Shown piece by piece: positions 52,815 to 63,894 of a stretch of 64,000 nucleotides of DNA. The notes below the pieces were generated by a model. That model did no database searches. It worked only from the letters and a program-made list of their open reading frames with translations, and was not told where the DNA came from. Source of the stretch: Enoplolaimus lenunculus (taxonomy: Eukaryota; Nematoda; Enoplea; Enoplida; Thoracostomopsidae). Position 1 is the stretch's first letter; every line of letters begins with the position of its first letter. The stretch spans positions 45,769 to 109,768 of the forward strand of contig JASANG010003588.1 of assembly GCA_030248215.1 (NCBI GenBank), read 5' to 3'. A program made the translations under genes and the position numbers.

Positions 52815-52945
52815 TCAACCCCCCTCCCCTCAATCAGTGGGAGGGTCGTCGGCTAAAACACAACATGTGGTGGTACATTTTGTACCATGCAAACCGCGTT
52901 AACTGTCATACTCTTGGTAAAGTATGCATCATCCACTCTTGCTGC
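52815..52945. repeat. dispersed TGTACACAGAA-type repeat
   Basis: CCCCCCTCCCCTCAATCAGTGG, AACACAACATGTGG and ATACTCTTGG in the order seen at 4.5 kb. Confidence 0.45.
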
Positions 52946-53048
52946 AAACAATCTGTAAATATTTACCAAATACAGAGTTAAAGTTTCACTTGCCCGTACA
53001 TAGAACAGAAACTGAGTTTATATGCCGTATAGGTCCCAGGCCTTCAGG

Positions 53049-53205
53049 ACCGGAGCCAGCTAACCTTGCTAGTGGGGGTTGAAAAAAAATTTCTGGAGGG
53101 GCATTCAAGGGTTTTCAATGAGTTACAAAATTGAAAATTTTCTAGGGGGTCCAAAAAATTTTCCACGTTGGCTGAGCCCTCCATCGCCCCCCTTGGGCAC
53201 GCAGG
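53049..53205. repeat. GTAGCCAAGG patch repeat
   Basis: GGAGCCAGCTAACCTTGCTAG ... AATTTCTGGAGGGGCATTCAAG ... CTGAGCCCTCC; close to the 62.6-kb copy. Confidence 0.5.
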
Positions 53206-53209
53206 CTTC

Positions 53210-54820
53210 GAGTGTTCGCTTATACTTTAGACTTAGGTTCACGCTTAGAGTTAAAGTTTAAATTGCCCGTGTATAGGAACAACACATGAGTTAATAACCC
53301 GTCGGTCTCAGGTCTAAGGTGTTCGCGTTATATTTAATAGGCTTAGGTTCAGAAGTCAGATTTCAAATTCAAGCAAGAAGATCTATTTAATGTTTAAGAA
53401 TGAAAATAAAAAAAACTAGACAAACTGTATGCATTACAATCGGTTACATATTAATAATTGTATTTTCAACACTTGGTCCTTATACTTTTAAGCTAAAATC
53501 GTACGCCTATACTATCACTGTGGGAAAAGTAAACAAAACAAGCATTTGTTTGTGTCTGGTTTGCCAAAATTTACTATCCTTCAAGTTTTGAGCCGGCATT
53601 CTCCGACTGTATTTACCATCTGGCATCAATTGTCAACCGGTAGGGTGTTACCGGATATCCGTTTCGGTTTCTTTTTCATGTGGGAATCGATGCCAGATTC
53701 CGGTATAAAAAGTACCGTATAACTTCGGCGATTTGATGCTCAAAATTAGTTATAAAGTAGTACACGTAGTTGCACATATGTGTAACTGGACTAAGCTTTT
53801 TTGGTAATAGGCTAAATTGTTGCCTGAGCCCTCATATTTAAGTGTCAACGAAAATATAAAATCTGCTTTTTGAAAAGTTGTAGTGTTTTGCAAAAAATAT
53901 ATAAAACACATTCGAACTAATAGGTATATATTCTCAATGCATACAGTCTTAATTTGCCTACGTAACGTAAATAAAAATCTGTTGGAACGATACCCAAAAC
54001 TCCGTACGCGAGGTGCTAAAGCTTTAGTATATAGATTAAGTATATCACTCGCAATATTTCATTACATGTATGCTTCAATTTTTCGATATAAAATACAAAT
54101 TACAAAATGCAACGAAATTCTTAAAAATTTCGGTGCATCCGCAAATTTTTATACATTTTAGGAAGCCCGGTGAATAATTGCATGCCTATTATTTGCGTTG
54201 GAAGAAAAATAAAACATTTTTGAAACTTTTACACTTCAATATCCGTTTTCCGTTTCCGTTGTTTTTACTCTCTGTTTAATGCATCCTACCAACAAGTCCG
54301 GTAACTTTAAACAAAACTGATTAAAGCGCAAACTTTCAACACAGTAATACTCTTTGCCAATATACCGCCTGCTAGTGTCTTGTCAAAGATGAAGCTGAAA
54401 AAGGGTATCAGATCAGCCAAATTTCTAGAAACACAACAAAATTACATTTTGCAATTTTAACCAATCAGAGTTTTTTGGACTTCTGTGGTTTAATTTTAAG
54501 CTTTGTTAACTGAAAAAGACACAGCTACAAAATGTAAATGAGCAGTGAAATACTTTTCAGTAGGCAGAAATGGTAGAATTTTTGGCTGTACAGACAATTA
54601 TTAGTTATTGGGCGTCGTGTGCGGTTTTAAATTTGAAGCAAAAATATAATAAAAGCCACGCACGCCTTGTTTACGTTTAATTTTTATTACGCAATTTTTG
54701 AGTAGTTTTTTTACAAATAAGTATAGTTTGTGTCTTTATTAATTCTATTGCTAACTATTTGTCTTATTTCAAACAGGGGGTATGCGTTCACACGGAGAGG
54801 GTAGAATATATAGAGGTTAA
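53210..54820. other. no gene supported
   Basis: A+T-rich. Short frames at 53400-53591 (one hydrophobic stretch) and 53883-54161 lack motifs or splice support. Nothing else recognised. Confidence 0.4.
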
Positions 54821-54821
54821 A

Positions 54822-54866
54822 ATATATAAATAAATAAATATATATATAAATATATATAAATATATA

Positions 54867-54929
<63 letters not shown>
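54822..54929. repeat. TA/TAAA microsatellite
   Basis: AAATAAATA units passing into about 30 TA units; explains the long Ile-Tyr run of the overlapping frame. Confidence 0.95.
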
Positions 54930-54932
<3 letters not shown>

Positions 54933-54959
54933 ATTCACGAAGAAGATGAACACTTTTAC

Positions 54960-55035
54960 AGGCTCTATAATTCCTAGCCAACTGCCGTGGGTCAATAATT
55001 CCTTCTCGCTTATAAAGGCATTTCCCACATCCCCT
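54960..55035 (-). CDS. exon-like segment beside a TA microsatellite
   Basis: Acceptor TTTTTTCATTTCAG is followed by 76 bases open in two frames (GNAFISEKELLTHGSWLGII in one) up to GTAAAA. No neighbouring exon found; weak. Confidence 0.2.
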
Positions 55036-55329
55036 CTGAAATGAAAAAATAAAATACTGTTTGCCTGTAGGCTCCGCGTAATTTGTTTTAAGAATGTTTA
55101 AAATTAGTGCTTTATTATATAATTTTAGGCAAATTGGCGTCAAAATTAACAACATTCAACCAAATACTACGCGATGACAATGCTGGTGGAGGCATACAAT
55201 AATGTGCAACAAACACTTTTCATACGAAAAGCCGGCCGATGTTACTTTAAGAGGCGTTCAGGTTTCTGGTGGGTCTATAAAAAGTGTAAGTTTGGATTCT
55301 AGATTACGTTTATTTTGCTTATTGCTTAG

Positions 55330-55545
55330 ACTTAGACTTAGTAACACATTCTTGCAACGCTTAGGCTTAGGCTTAGGCTTAGTAGCACATTCTTGCAACG
55401 CTTAGGCTTAGGCTTAGGCTTAGTAGCACATTCATGCAACGCTTAGGCTTAGGCTTAGACTTAGTAACACATTCTTGCAACGCTTAGGCTTAGGCTTAGG
55501 CTTAGTAACACATTCTTGCAACGCTTAGGCTTAGGCTTAGGCTTA
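55330..55545 (+). repeat. 41-bp hexamer-containing tandem repeat
   Basis: Five units, each about 18-20 bases of TTAGGC repeats plus TAGTAACACATTCTTGCAACGC; one more unit resumes after PAL-1. Confidence 0.9.
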
Positions 55546-56221
55546 TGCGGGGTTCACGTTATAACCGGGGCAGGCGGACACGGTTTGTCCCATGTTGATT
55601 CGACGTCAGCGTTAAAATTTGGGCACTTATCTTGGGTCAACAGACAAAACTCGAATGTCATATGACATTAGCTTACAAACCACCGCTCTCAAATAATGAA
55701 TGTGTACAAGAGACGGTATGTCACGTGACACTGTCGGACTTTATGCGAATATCATATGATATTCCAAAATTTCAACGGATATCATATGATATTCAGCGGG
55801 ACAGTGTAACCTTTGGGTACTAATAAATGAATGAAAAGTTAGACGGCGGGGGCACAAACGTGCTTTAGATACCAAATACATGCTTGCAAATCGTTTCCGA
55901 CACAAAATCGCTTAAAACCACAGCTTCATAATTCAAAAATTCAAATTTCAAATTCTAGTATTATATGATATTCAACAGGACAATTTGGGTATGTTACCTC
56001 AACTATGCAGACATTTGAAAATATATCATATGATATTCGCAGACAATACCTCGAATATCATATGATATTGAAGGACAAAATGTGACCTACACATGATATT
56101 AGCAGACAAATACGAATTTTTGAATACGATATGGGGTCTACAAGCAGACAAATTGTCGCCCAATAGTCTAATAGGGACAAAACGTGTCCCAAGCTGCCCC
56201 GGTTATAACGTGAACCCCGCA
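55546..56221. mobile_element. PAL-1, PIF/Harbinger-type element with internal palindromes
   Basis: Ends TGCGGGGTTCACGTTATAAC and its reverse, 26 bases of perfect inverted repeat; TTA on both sides and the uninterrupted host GGCTTAGTAAC proves a 3-bp duplication. Inside are perfect palindromes: 16 bases at 55654-55669, TGTCACGTGACA at 55719-55730, GAATATCATATGATATTC at 55747-55764, and ATATCATATGATAT cores at 55779-55792, 56023-56036 and 56055-56068. No transposase frame. Confidence 0.9.
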
Positions 56222-56617
56222 TTAGTAACACATTCTTGCAACGCTTAGGCTTAGGCTTTGGCTTAATAGGAATACCCTTAATCTACTGTTACGCCCCTTA
56301 AAGTAACATTGGCCAAAAAAGCGGACCCAACGAAAGATGATTGTTGAAACTATTTTTTCGGTGCAAATTAAACTTTTATATTCAAACTTTTACCTAAAAC
56401 AGTTCAAAATGCGGCCCTGGATTGCAAAATATTAAAGTGATTAAGGTACATTTTTTAACTGAAATCGACGTTACAAAAACTATATTTTAAGAGATTTTCA
56501 GCAGTTTTTAGTTTACTTCGAAGGGTTCAAATTAAATAGGACAAATTACAGTTTAGTTTGTTAGATTTACTCGTAATTGTGCTGCAGCCACAAAATGTTA
56601 TTAATCATTAAATCTTC

Positions 56618-56712
56618 GGCCAATATAAAGAACAGGGGCGGAACAGTATTATAAGCATATTCCTAAGACTAAGCCTAAGCCTAAGCCTAAGCGTAGGAAT
56701 AAGCATATTCCT
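56618..56712 (+). mobile_element. HexA left part
   Basis: GGCCAATATAAAGAACAGGG, hexamers and GAATAAGCATATTCCTAA, then a 36-bp tandem repeat in place of the right half. Confidence 0.75.
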
Positions 56713-56714
56713 AA

Positions 56715-56880
56715 AGTTGAAAAGTTCTTTGTGGAAGAATTTTAAACACAAGTTGAAAAATTCAGTGAGGAAGAATTTTAAACACAAGTTGAAAAATTCA
56801 GTGAGGAAGAATTTTAAACACAAGTTGAAAAATTCAGTGAGGAAGAATTTTAAACACAAGTTGAAACGTTCAGTGAGGTA
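56715..56880 (+). repeat. 36-bp tandem repeat, about four units
   Basis: AAGAATTTTAAACACAAGTTG recurs every 36 bases. It stays open in both directions because the period is a multiple of three. Confidence 0.9.
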
Positions 56881-57016
56881 CTTTAAGCTTTCCGCAAATA
56901 CAAATTTTAAGTTACACAACACTCAGGAACAAACAATATTGTGCAAAATTCAGCTATTTTTGAATATATTAAATTTACAACTGATTGCAATTGAAGATAC
57001 GGATTTCATTGCGTGA

Positions 57017-57999
57017 CCAAACGTTTTCGTAGCAGCAAAATATAGCGTGAATTTAACATCCGGTTAACTTTTCCCGAGTTTTGAGAATATATGATTGTGA
57101 GTAAACCTTAGCTGGTAAAAATTGCAATTTATTGCACTCGTCTGAGATATTTGCACTAGACAGCGAAAACGTGCTATGATTGCATTTTGAGCAATAAATG
57201 TATGTGTATAATATATATCAGTGTTGTGCAATTATGATTTTTTTCTGTTGGCCGGGCGGTCGGCGGCGGACGTTTGACCTGCCAGCCGGCCAATATGCAA
57301 ATTTTGAAAATAAATCATTTTACAATGGCATATATCGTTACGTTTCTAGAAACTATAGCAGTCATTTTATGTTCAATATTTCAACACGATACGACCTCGT
57401 TGTGAAATATACGTTAACTAAAGAACAAGTTCTGCAGTATTCCATAAGCTTTAATAGAAGACAGTTTACCACATTTTTTCTAAATATTTTTATATGCCAC
57501 AACATCTATGCGAACAATCGCTCTCCCTTCATGAAATTAATACGACGTAACGTTTAATGATCAAAATATTTTGCTCATTTTGTGCTGAGGACCGTCCCCA
57601 TCGTACAACCAGAGGTCTGCGTACGGCTCAGCCTCGAGTAGAATTTTTGCCAGAGGTTCCGTTTAATGAAACGTTCCTATTTTCGCAAATCATCATTGCG
57701 TCGTTCACTGGACGCTGGTTGTAAATTTTTGTCAACTTTCGTAAGTTTGAATTGTCAGTTAATTTGTTAAAAAACGCCACTTTACAAACAACTTTTCGAC
57801 AACGTTTTGTTCGTTATTGTTCAATGCAACTAAAATTGTCATAATTTTAACTGCCACGGTTTGGCTTCATCTGTGGGTCCAGCATTTTTCAACTCCGGTT
57901 GCATCCAAGTAGAATATTTAAATTCTGATGCAAAATATCATGAAAGACAAAGGGTCGTGCGTTATGGACGCAACAAATCATGTACTACCGCCACCACAG
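57017..57999. other. no gene supported
   Basis: A GC-rich spot at 57248-57290 (GGCCGGGCGGTCGG) starts a 119-codon plus-strand frame without recognised motifs. The rest is unassigned. Confidence 0.35.
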
Positions 58000-59086
58000 T
58001 TAGGCTTGCACTATACTCGCCGAGCGGCGCTGGACGCAGCTGCGCATTACCAAAAACGTTTTGCCTCTGTTTCTTTAGCAAGGCGTTGCGGCGTACAGCG
58101 GCGCCCGGTAGAGTAATGCGGGATTCACGTAACCATTTGTGCGTTTGGTACCTGTTTTTTCACCAACCCATAGCAGGTGATAAATACAATCCATGCGTAT
58201 AGCTAGCTAGCTTCTACTTATCCATATGGGTAAGTATCAGCTGTAACTATGGATTGCTAACCGCTGTTTTGTTACCCATATGGGTTTCTTAGGTCTTTTG
58301 CACCAACACATATGGATAGCAAATTATTAGTTATTTTTTGTAAAATATTAAATGATAAAAACGTAAAAGAGAAATCTAGTGTTCTTCTTGCTGTTACAAG
58401 CAAATTTTAAGGATTAATACTGCTTTTGTATTATGTTAAGGTCCTGGTAAAATACGCGTGTTTTAGGGGATTTCGCAGGCATATTGTGCAGGTAAAGGCT
58501 GCCTATACTTTAAACATTCCGTATAAACAAATTATGGGATATTTCCGCGCTGCACTACATTGCATGCGCTCATAACGGACAAACAAGTCTCACATGCTTG
58601 TGTGCCCCGATTTTCAACAAATTATATACAACTCGTTATCGATAAGCAGTCCTAACTTAAAACAACACCAGGAACCATTGGGACCTACTCGAGTGATTAA
58701 TCCGATATTTATTTATGGAAATAAACCATCTACCAGAACTGAGGACCCACCCTACACAAAGTTTAAAAGCACAAATACTAGCTATCCAAACAAGCAAAAT
58801 AACACGACAAAACAAACATTTTAAAAAATTTCTGTAGCCACTGTTAAAATGAAACCCATATGGGTATCTTGCGGAAAAAACCGCAATCCATACGGGGTGT
58901 AATCAAAATTTTAGAGCTATCCATATGGGTAGCTCGACCGAAAGTACCACTAGCTATGTAGTAGTAATACTTACCCATATGGGTATCGTTAAAATACTTG
59001 TCACCAAGTATGGGTAAGGTGAAAAAATAGGTACCAAATGCACAAGTAGTAACGTGAACCCCGCATAAAGTATAAGGAAATCCTAA
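58000..59086. mobile_element. GTTGCGC element split by PAL-2
   Basis: TTAGGCTTGCACTATACTCG at left, AGTATAAGGAAATCCTAA at right; about 135 bases without the insert, GC-rich (GAGCGGCGCTGGACGC). Confidence 0.75.
58117..59065. mobile_element. PAL-2, PIF/Harbinger-type element with internal palindromes
   Basis: Ends TGCGGGATTCACGTAAC and the reverse of TGCGGGGTTCACGTTAC, inverted for about 50 bases, TAA on both sides. Palindromes ACCCATATGGGT or close variants lie at 58219-58232, 58273-58284, 58306-58317, 58854-58865, 58917-58932 and 58972-58986, three near each end. A 76-codon frame with a true ATG (58594-58824) sits in the middle; unrecognised. Confidence 0.9.
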
Positions 59087-59241
59087 AATTTTAATCTTGC
59101 GTCTAGAAAAATTTATTATTCAAAATGCGCTAAAAACTAAAATATTCTTTATCGAAATAGTTTTTTTTTCATTATTCTGAGGAATTCAGGTAAAAAATCT
59201 ACGTTTCTTACACAAAACGTTTAAATATTAACAAAAATTTG

Positions 59242-59428
59242 GGCCAATGTAAAGAACAGGGACGGAACAGTATTATAAGCGTAATTACTAAGCCTAAACC
59301 TAAAGCGTAAAAATGAGCATATAACTTAGCCTAAGCCTAAGCCAAACCAAAAAAATTAGTCTAAAGCTTAAGCTTAGACTTTTCTAGTTCCACAGAAAAA
59401 TGTTCCGCCCCTGATCTTTACATGGGCC
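59242..59428 (+). mobile_element. HexA element with perfect 8-bp duplication
   Basis: GGCCAATGTAAAGAACAGGG to CCCCTGATCTTTACATGGGCC, flanked by AAAATTTG on both sides. Best reference copy for the family. Confidence 0.92.
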
Positions 59429-61299
59429 AAAATTTGTAGAAAACAACATGGTAAAAAAACACCTTAAAACATCGCGAATTTGCAACATTTATTGCTATTT
59501 TTTAACATTTTTTGTGCGCAATTACATGCTTTTTTACATATCTTTTGAGAATGCGCTTAATACAAACAGATATTTGAAGGTCACATGAAATTGTCATTTT
59601 TTGTAATTATAAATTTAAAATGATATGTTGCATTATTGTTAATTGCACTCTTATGTAAGTTTCACAATATCATGCAAGGTAACTTTTCAGGTAGTAGTGT
59701 CACAGACACTGAAGCTTTTTTAATTCCGTATCCTGGCTACGGGAGTTTTTGGCATCAGTGTCCAGCATACTGAAGCCAAAAACGCTCCAGTAGCCAAGAT
59801 AACGAAGATTTTTGGCTTCAGTGTCCGTGACACTACCCTCTCAAAAGTTACCTCGTGTACGCATGGTATTGTAGAAATTGCATTACAAAACCTTCCAGGT
59901 AAAGCTTATGGATGGCGAAAGGCGTAGCCACAACAGCGGATTCAGAAATTTCTGACGGCTGGGGCGGGCTGTCAAAAGATATAAAACGCAATTTTCACTG
60001 CAATCTATGTACGCTTCAATTTTCAGAGGTGAGAAATGTAAGAAACGGAGTTAACCGTTTTATCACAAAAAATGACTGCCAGCCGCGCTCAGGGGTTCAA
60101 ATTGTGGTCTGCCGATTTTTGTACTTGGGTTTTTAGGCACAGTCCAAAACTGCAGTAGTCTGGTCAAATTTACAGCTGACGTTATACTGCAGTCCTGTGC
60201 CGGACAGCGGCGGCTCCGGTCAAAGAAATTTTGTTTACAAATTGTTATGTGGTGGCATGAACCAATTCACGTGCGTCGATTGAGATACGGCGACCTACGG
60301 TGTCGAACGACGCTGGAAGGCGCCTTACGGTACTGAAAGACTTAAAAAACATAACGTCACTCTTACTCTACCGTGGGTGGCGTTATTTTGCGCAACGAAA
60401 TCGTTTATTGCAAAATAAAAATTTTTTACTTAAAATAAAAAAATATCATATCTTTAACGGTAATCTTTGAAATAATTACTCAAAAAGGTACTTAAATTAA
60501 GAATAAAAATAGTTAAAAATGGTTAAAAAAATGTTGCAAAAAACGCAGTGTTATAATTGCCGTGAGCTTTGACTTGTACAAGGACACAAAAGTACCGAAA
60601 TGAAAGCGTACTGAAATGCGAGCTCCTATCCTGGGTAAAATTTACAAATTCTATGGCGGCTGGTGGAATTTCTATTCGGGCTGTTCGACATATAAAATGG
60701 TAATAATGGCTCGCAAGCTACACGAGACAGAAGCCAAACGCAGTTTTAGTACTAAATCGTAATACAGAATTTTGATTTGGTTCCTGTTCCGGCCGGCAAT
60801 ATCTGGATGGCGCCCGCCATTGGTCCGCCAGTGCGCTAATTATGCGCTGTTTCTAGCGAAAATTGTAGTTGGTTTGAATACGAGGACGGGATTTCTACAA
60901 CTATGGGATGTCATTTCCTGATCTTTTCTCTTTTCAACTGTAAAATATATTCAGCGTCGATCCGGGCATAAACATGAACCGGACACGAGCTCTAATTTTT
61001 ACATATCCAAATTACTGTCTGCGCAGGTTGCGTTTGCTCAGACGGTAAATTGACTGTTTCAATTTCCACGTCACGGACGCAAAATAAAGTGGACGGTGCG
61101 TTACAATAGCTACTGTATCATATGGAGGATAAATCCTAAGGTAACGATGGGCGATAAGTTATCGAGTCGATGAGATTTGTTATTTCAACTTTTCGGTCAA
61201 CAAAGTTATCCAGATGAATTGTGATACCTTGAATTTTTCATGGTGCATTGATAACTCCCTTGTAATACACAATAATGTAAAAAATGGTTTTGGCATATA
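59429..61299. other. no gene; inverted repeat and GC-rich patches
   Basis: 59692-59840 is a hairpin-like pair (GTGTCACAGACACTGAAGC ... GGCTTCAGTGTCCGTGACAC) around GGCTACGGG/TAGCCAAG. 59935-60090 and 60650-60720 resemble the CAGTGGCGGATCC family (GCGGATTCAGAAATTTCTG). 60180-60350 is GC-rich and GTTGCGC-like. No coding candidate. Confidence 0.4.
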
Positions 61300-61537
61300 C
61301 ACTGTTAATTCCAATGAGGTGATTAATCATATCAGCTAGAGAGTTAATAGCGGTAAACATTAACTCACTCTGAGTTGAGTTCATTCCGACTGCGAGTTCA
61401 GTTGATTCCAGGTGAGTTGAATAATTAACTCAGAGTGAATTTTTATTCACTCAGAATTCTGAGTTCTGAAAGTCTTAATTCAGACTGAGTGATTCAACAT
61501 ATTCTGAGTTAAAATCAGCTCCCTGGGATTCACAGTG
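61300..61537. mobile_element. FB2 copy
   Basis: CACTGTTAATTCCAATGAGG to CTGGGATTCACAGTG. An FB2 right-end fragment (ACTTCTGAAAGACC to GGAATTAACTGTG) follows at about 61550-61653. Confidence 0.8.
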
Positions 61538-61974
61538 TGCGTCAAAAATAACAATTCAGATTTCTGACTTCTGAAAGACCTAATTAAAAGCTGACCCCTC
61601 TAAGTGGATTCAACTCATTCGGAGTAAAAATCAACTCACTGGAATTAACTGTGTACTAGAACTGTTAGTCTGCAATTTTTTATTAAATTTGATGAGTGAC
61701 TTAAGTATTTTCTTAACTTAACTGAGCGCTTTCTGAAGTGATTAATTGTTTATAAGTCGAAAATGGTACGATTTTAAAAGTCCAGATTATTGCAATTTAT
61801 CCAGCTCGTTAGCTATAAAACCTGCCAATTTAAAATTCAACACAACATAAGGAAATATCACTTGTATGCACTACAAGTATGTTTAGTCATCTTCGTTTTA
61901 GATTTGTTCTATTAATGTCAGCAGGCTGACAGCAACTGGCGATAGGTGCTGCACACATTTGAGAACATTATCCA

Positions 61975-62424
61975 CACTGTAAGTTTCAATGATTTGATAT
62001 TAACTCAGAATGAGCTGAATCTACTCAGTAGTATGAGCTCTGAAATAGATAGGTCTTTCAGAACTCAGAATTTTGAATTGTTTGAACTAATTATAATTTA
62101 ATTATTCAAGTAAGTCGGAATTAAATGAACTCAGAGCGAGCTTATTATATTTACTGTTATTAACTCAGAATGTATTCGAAATAACTAATTTTCTCTCTGA
62201 GTTGACCAGTGAACTGATTAATCAATTCAGCTATCGAGTTAGTTGTTTCTGAATTAAAATTAGCATACATTAACTTACTCTGAGTTGAGTTGACACTGGG
62301 TGAGTTGATTAATTAACTCGGAATGAATTGAATAAACTCAAAATTCTGAGTTCTGATAGTCCTAACTCAGGCTGAGTGATTTAACTCATTCTGAGTTAAA
62401 ATCAACTCACTGAAATTTACAGTG
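61975..62424. mobile_element. two fused FB2 copies
   Basis: CACTGTAAGTTTCAATGATT opens a first copy whose right end is replaced near 62210 by the left body of a second (GATTAATCAATTCAGCTATC), which ends CTGAAATTTACAGTG. Total 450 bases, almost twice a normal copy. Confidence 0.75.
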
Positions 62425-62604
62425 AAAAATGCAATAAATGCACAGAAAATTGCAAGCTGTAACTTCGCCGCTTTATCGCTCGTTCTTTTTGCATCTTATT
62501 TAAATGCTATCAACTTTACATCCGATTTGAACTTAAATCCGTCAAGCAAACATTATGACAGTTACCAATAATTATTCTACTGGTGAAAAATTACAGGGTA
62601 CAAA

Positions 62605-62770
62605 GCCCGTAGCCTGGCTAACTTTGCTAGGGGAAATAAAAAATTTTTGGAACAGGCACACAAAGATTTCAGGTATTTTTTACAAGCAGGTTCAACATTT
62701 CATATGGGGGGAAGAATATTTTTAAAGGGCCTCATTGGCCTCCTCTGGTCAGGGTCCCGTTCACAGGTTT
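62605..62770. repeat. GTAGCCAAGG patch repeat
   Basis: CCCGTAGCCTGGCTAACTTTG ... TTTTACAAGCAGGTTCAAC ... CTCTGGTCAGGGTCCCG. Confidence 0.5.
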
Positions 62771-62873
62771 CAGCAATTTTGTCCGTAAGTCGTTTGGTTG
62801 TAAGTTGATGTTTGGGCTTATTCCTGTACTATCGAAATAGACTGAAGCGGTTGTTCTGTAAATGTGGGTAGCA

Positions 62874-63081
62874 CACTGTAAATTCCAATGATTTTCAGTA
62901 AACATTAACTCACTCTGAGTTGACTTCATTCGCACTCTGAGTTGAGTTGACTATGGGTGAGTTGATTAGTTAACTTAGCATGAATTGAATCAACTCAAAA
63001 TTCTGAGTTCTGATAGTCCTAACTCAGTTTGAGCGATTTAACTCATTCTGAGTTGAAATCAATTCGCTGAAATTTACAGTG
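62874..63081. mobile_element. FB2 copy
   Basis: CACTGTAAATTCCAATGATT to GCTGAAATTTACAGTG; about 40 bases of the left arm missing. Confidence 0.75.
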
Positions 63082-63334
63082 CAGTTCAGGTCAGCGAGTA
63101 ATAGTCTGAAAGATATACAATTCAAAACTACACGTGAAAAATTTTAAACATTTTATAACATTAAACTTTCGACTGGTTCAAAAGTTACATGACCTATCAC
63201 CAACTGGTTAAACGCGATGCACAATGTTTAAAAATACTTGGCAAAGAAAATGAATTTGCGTACTAGATTGCAAACGAAATCAGGTAAAATGTGTGACCTG
63301 TGAAAATTTTTTGGTTTCGTTCTTTTTTTGTGGA

Positions 63335-63665
63335 TAATTGTTATTTAACAAGAGTGTGCAACTGGGTACATTCTGTGTAGAACAATATTTAACCAACACA
63401 CGTTGCATTTTTGACCGACCCCCCTTATTGGGGGTATAATTGAGATGTTCGTTCGATCTCATATACTAAAGTGATTGAACTGCAAGGATGTTTTGTTTAT
63501 GTTTTTAAAATGGTGCAAATTTTGCGTTCAAAGTGTCAAGTACCCACCTCCCCCTGACAGAGGGGAGTAAACAAAAGATGCAACGCGGGCGGCCGGTACT
63601 TTTCGTTCCGCCCATCTTTCGTTCAGTTGCACACTCTTGTTTAAACGGTCATTATCGACTCAAAG
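63335..63665. repeat. two dispersed TGTACACAGAA-type repeats, opposed
   Basis: 63335-63440 reads ACAAGAGTGTGCAACTGGGT, TTCTGTGTAGAACAA and ACCCCCCTTATTGGGGG (minus orientation); 63543-63660 repeats it on the plus strand (CCCCCTGACAGAGGGG, GATGCAACGCGGGC, GCACACTCTTG). Confidence 0.5.
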
Positions 63666-63894
63666 TATGCTTTATTTAATAAAAATATTTTCCAACCACA
63701 ACAATTGTTAAAAATAGCAAAAATTCTAATTCGCAGTTTATTAGCTATGAAATTTAAACAAATTAAAATGTGTGCTTTGCATTACAAAAATCTAGCTTCA
63801 CTATGATTGGATCTAAACAACTCACTCATTAAAATTCGTCGAAAATCAAATGTGATTGGCGTTCAAGAAGCGTGCAACAATTAATAAAGCATTC

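Larger units (their letters stand above)
55234..56314 (-). mobile_element. HexB element split by PAL-1
   Basis: GGCCGATGTTACTTTAAGAG to CCCCTTAAAGTAACATTGGCC. Interior holds 41-bp units (CATTCTTGCAACGC plus three TTAGGC) at 55351, 55392, 55433, 55474 and 55515. The insert 55546-56221 lies between one unit's GGCTTA and the next GTAACACATT. Confidence 0.9.

Noticed and set aside
53400-53591. Possible single-pass membrane microprotein
   Set aside because: One hydrophobic stretch after an ATG, but no other sign of coding and typical of A+T-rich chance frames.
55320-55545. Interstitial telomere array
   Set aside because: TTAGGC blocks are interrupted by TAGTAACACATTCTTGCAACG units and bounded by HexB ends, so this is a MITE interior and not a relic chromosome end.
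56608-57016. Frames of about 100 codons on both strands
   Set aside because: Driven by the 36-bp tandem repeat and A+T-rich tails; no motif.
57198-57557. 119-codon plus-strand frame
   Set aside because: Longest unexplained frame in its area, but Ile/Phe/Tyr/Asn-heavy as expected by chance in A+T-rich DNA, with no acceptor, donor or recognised motif.
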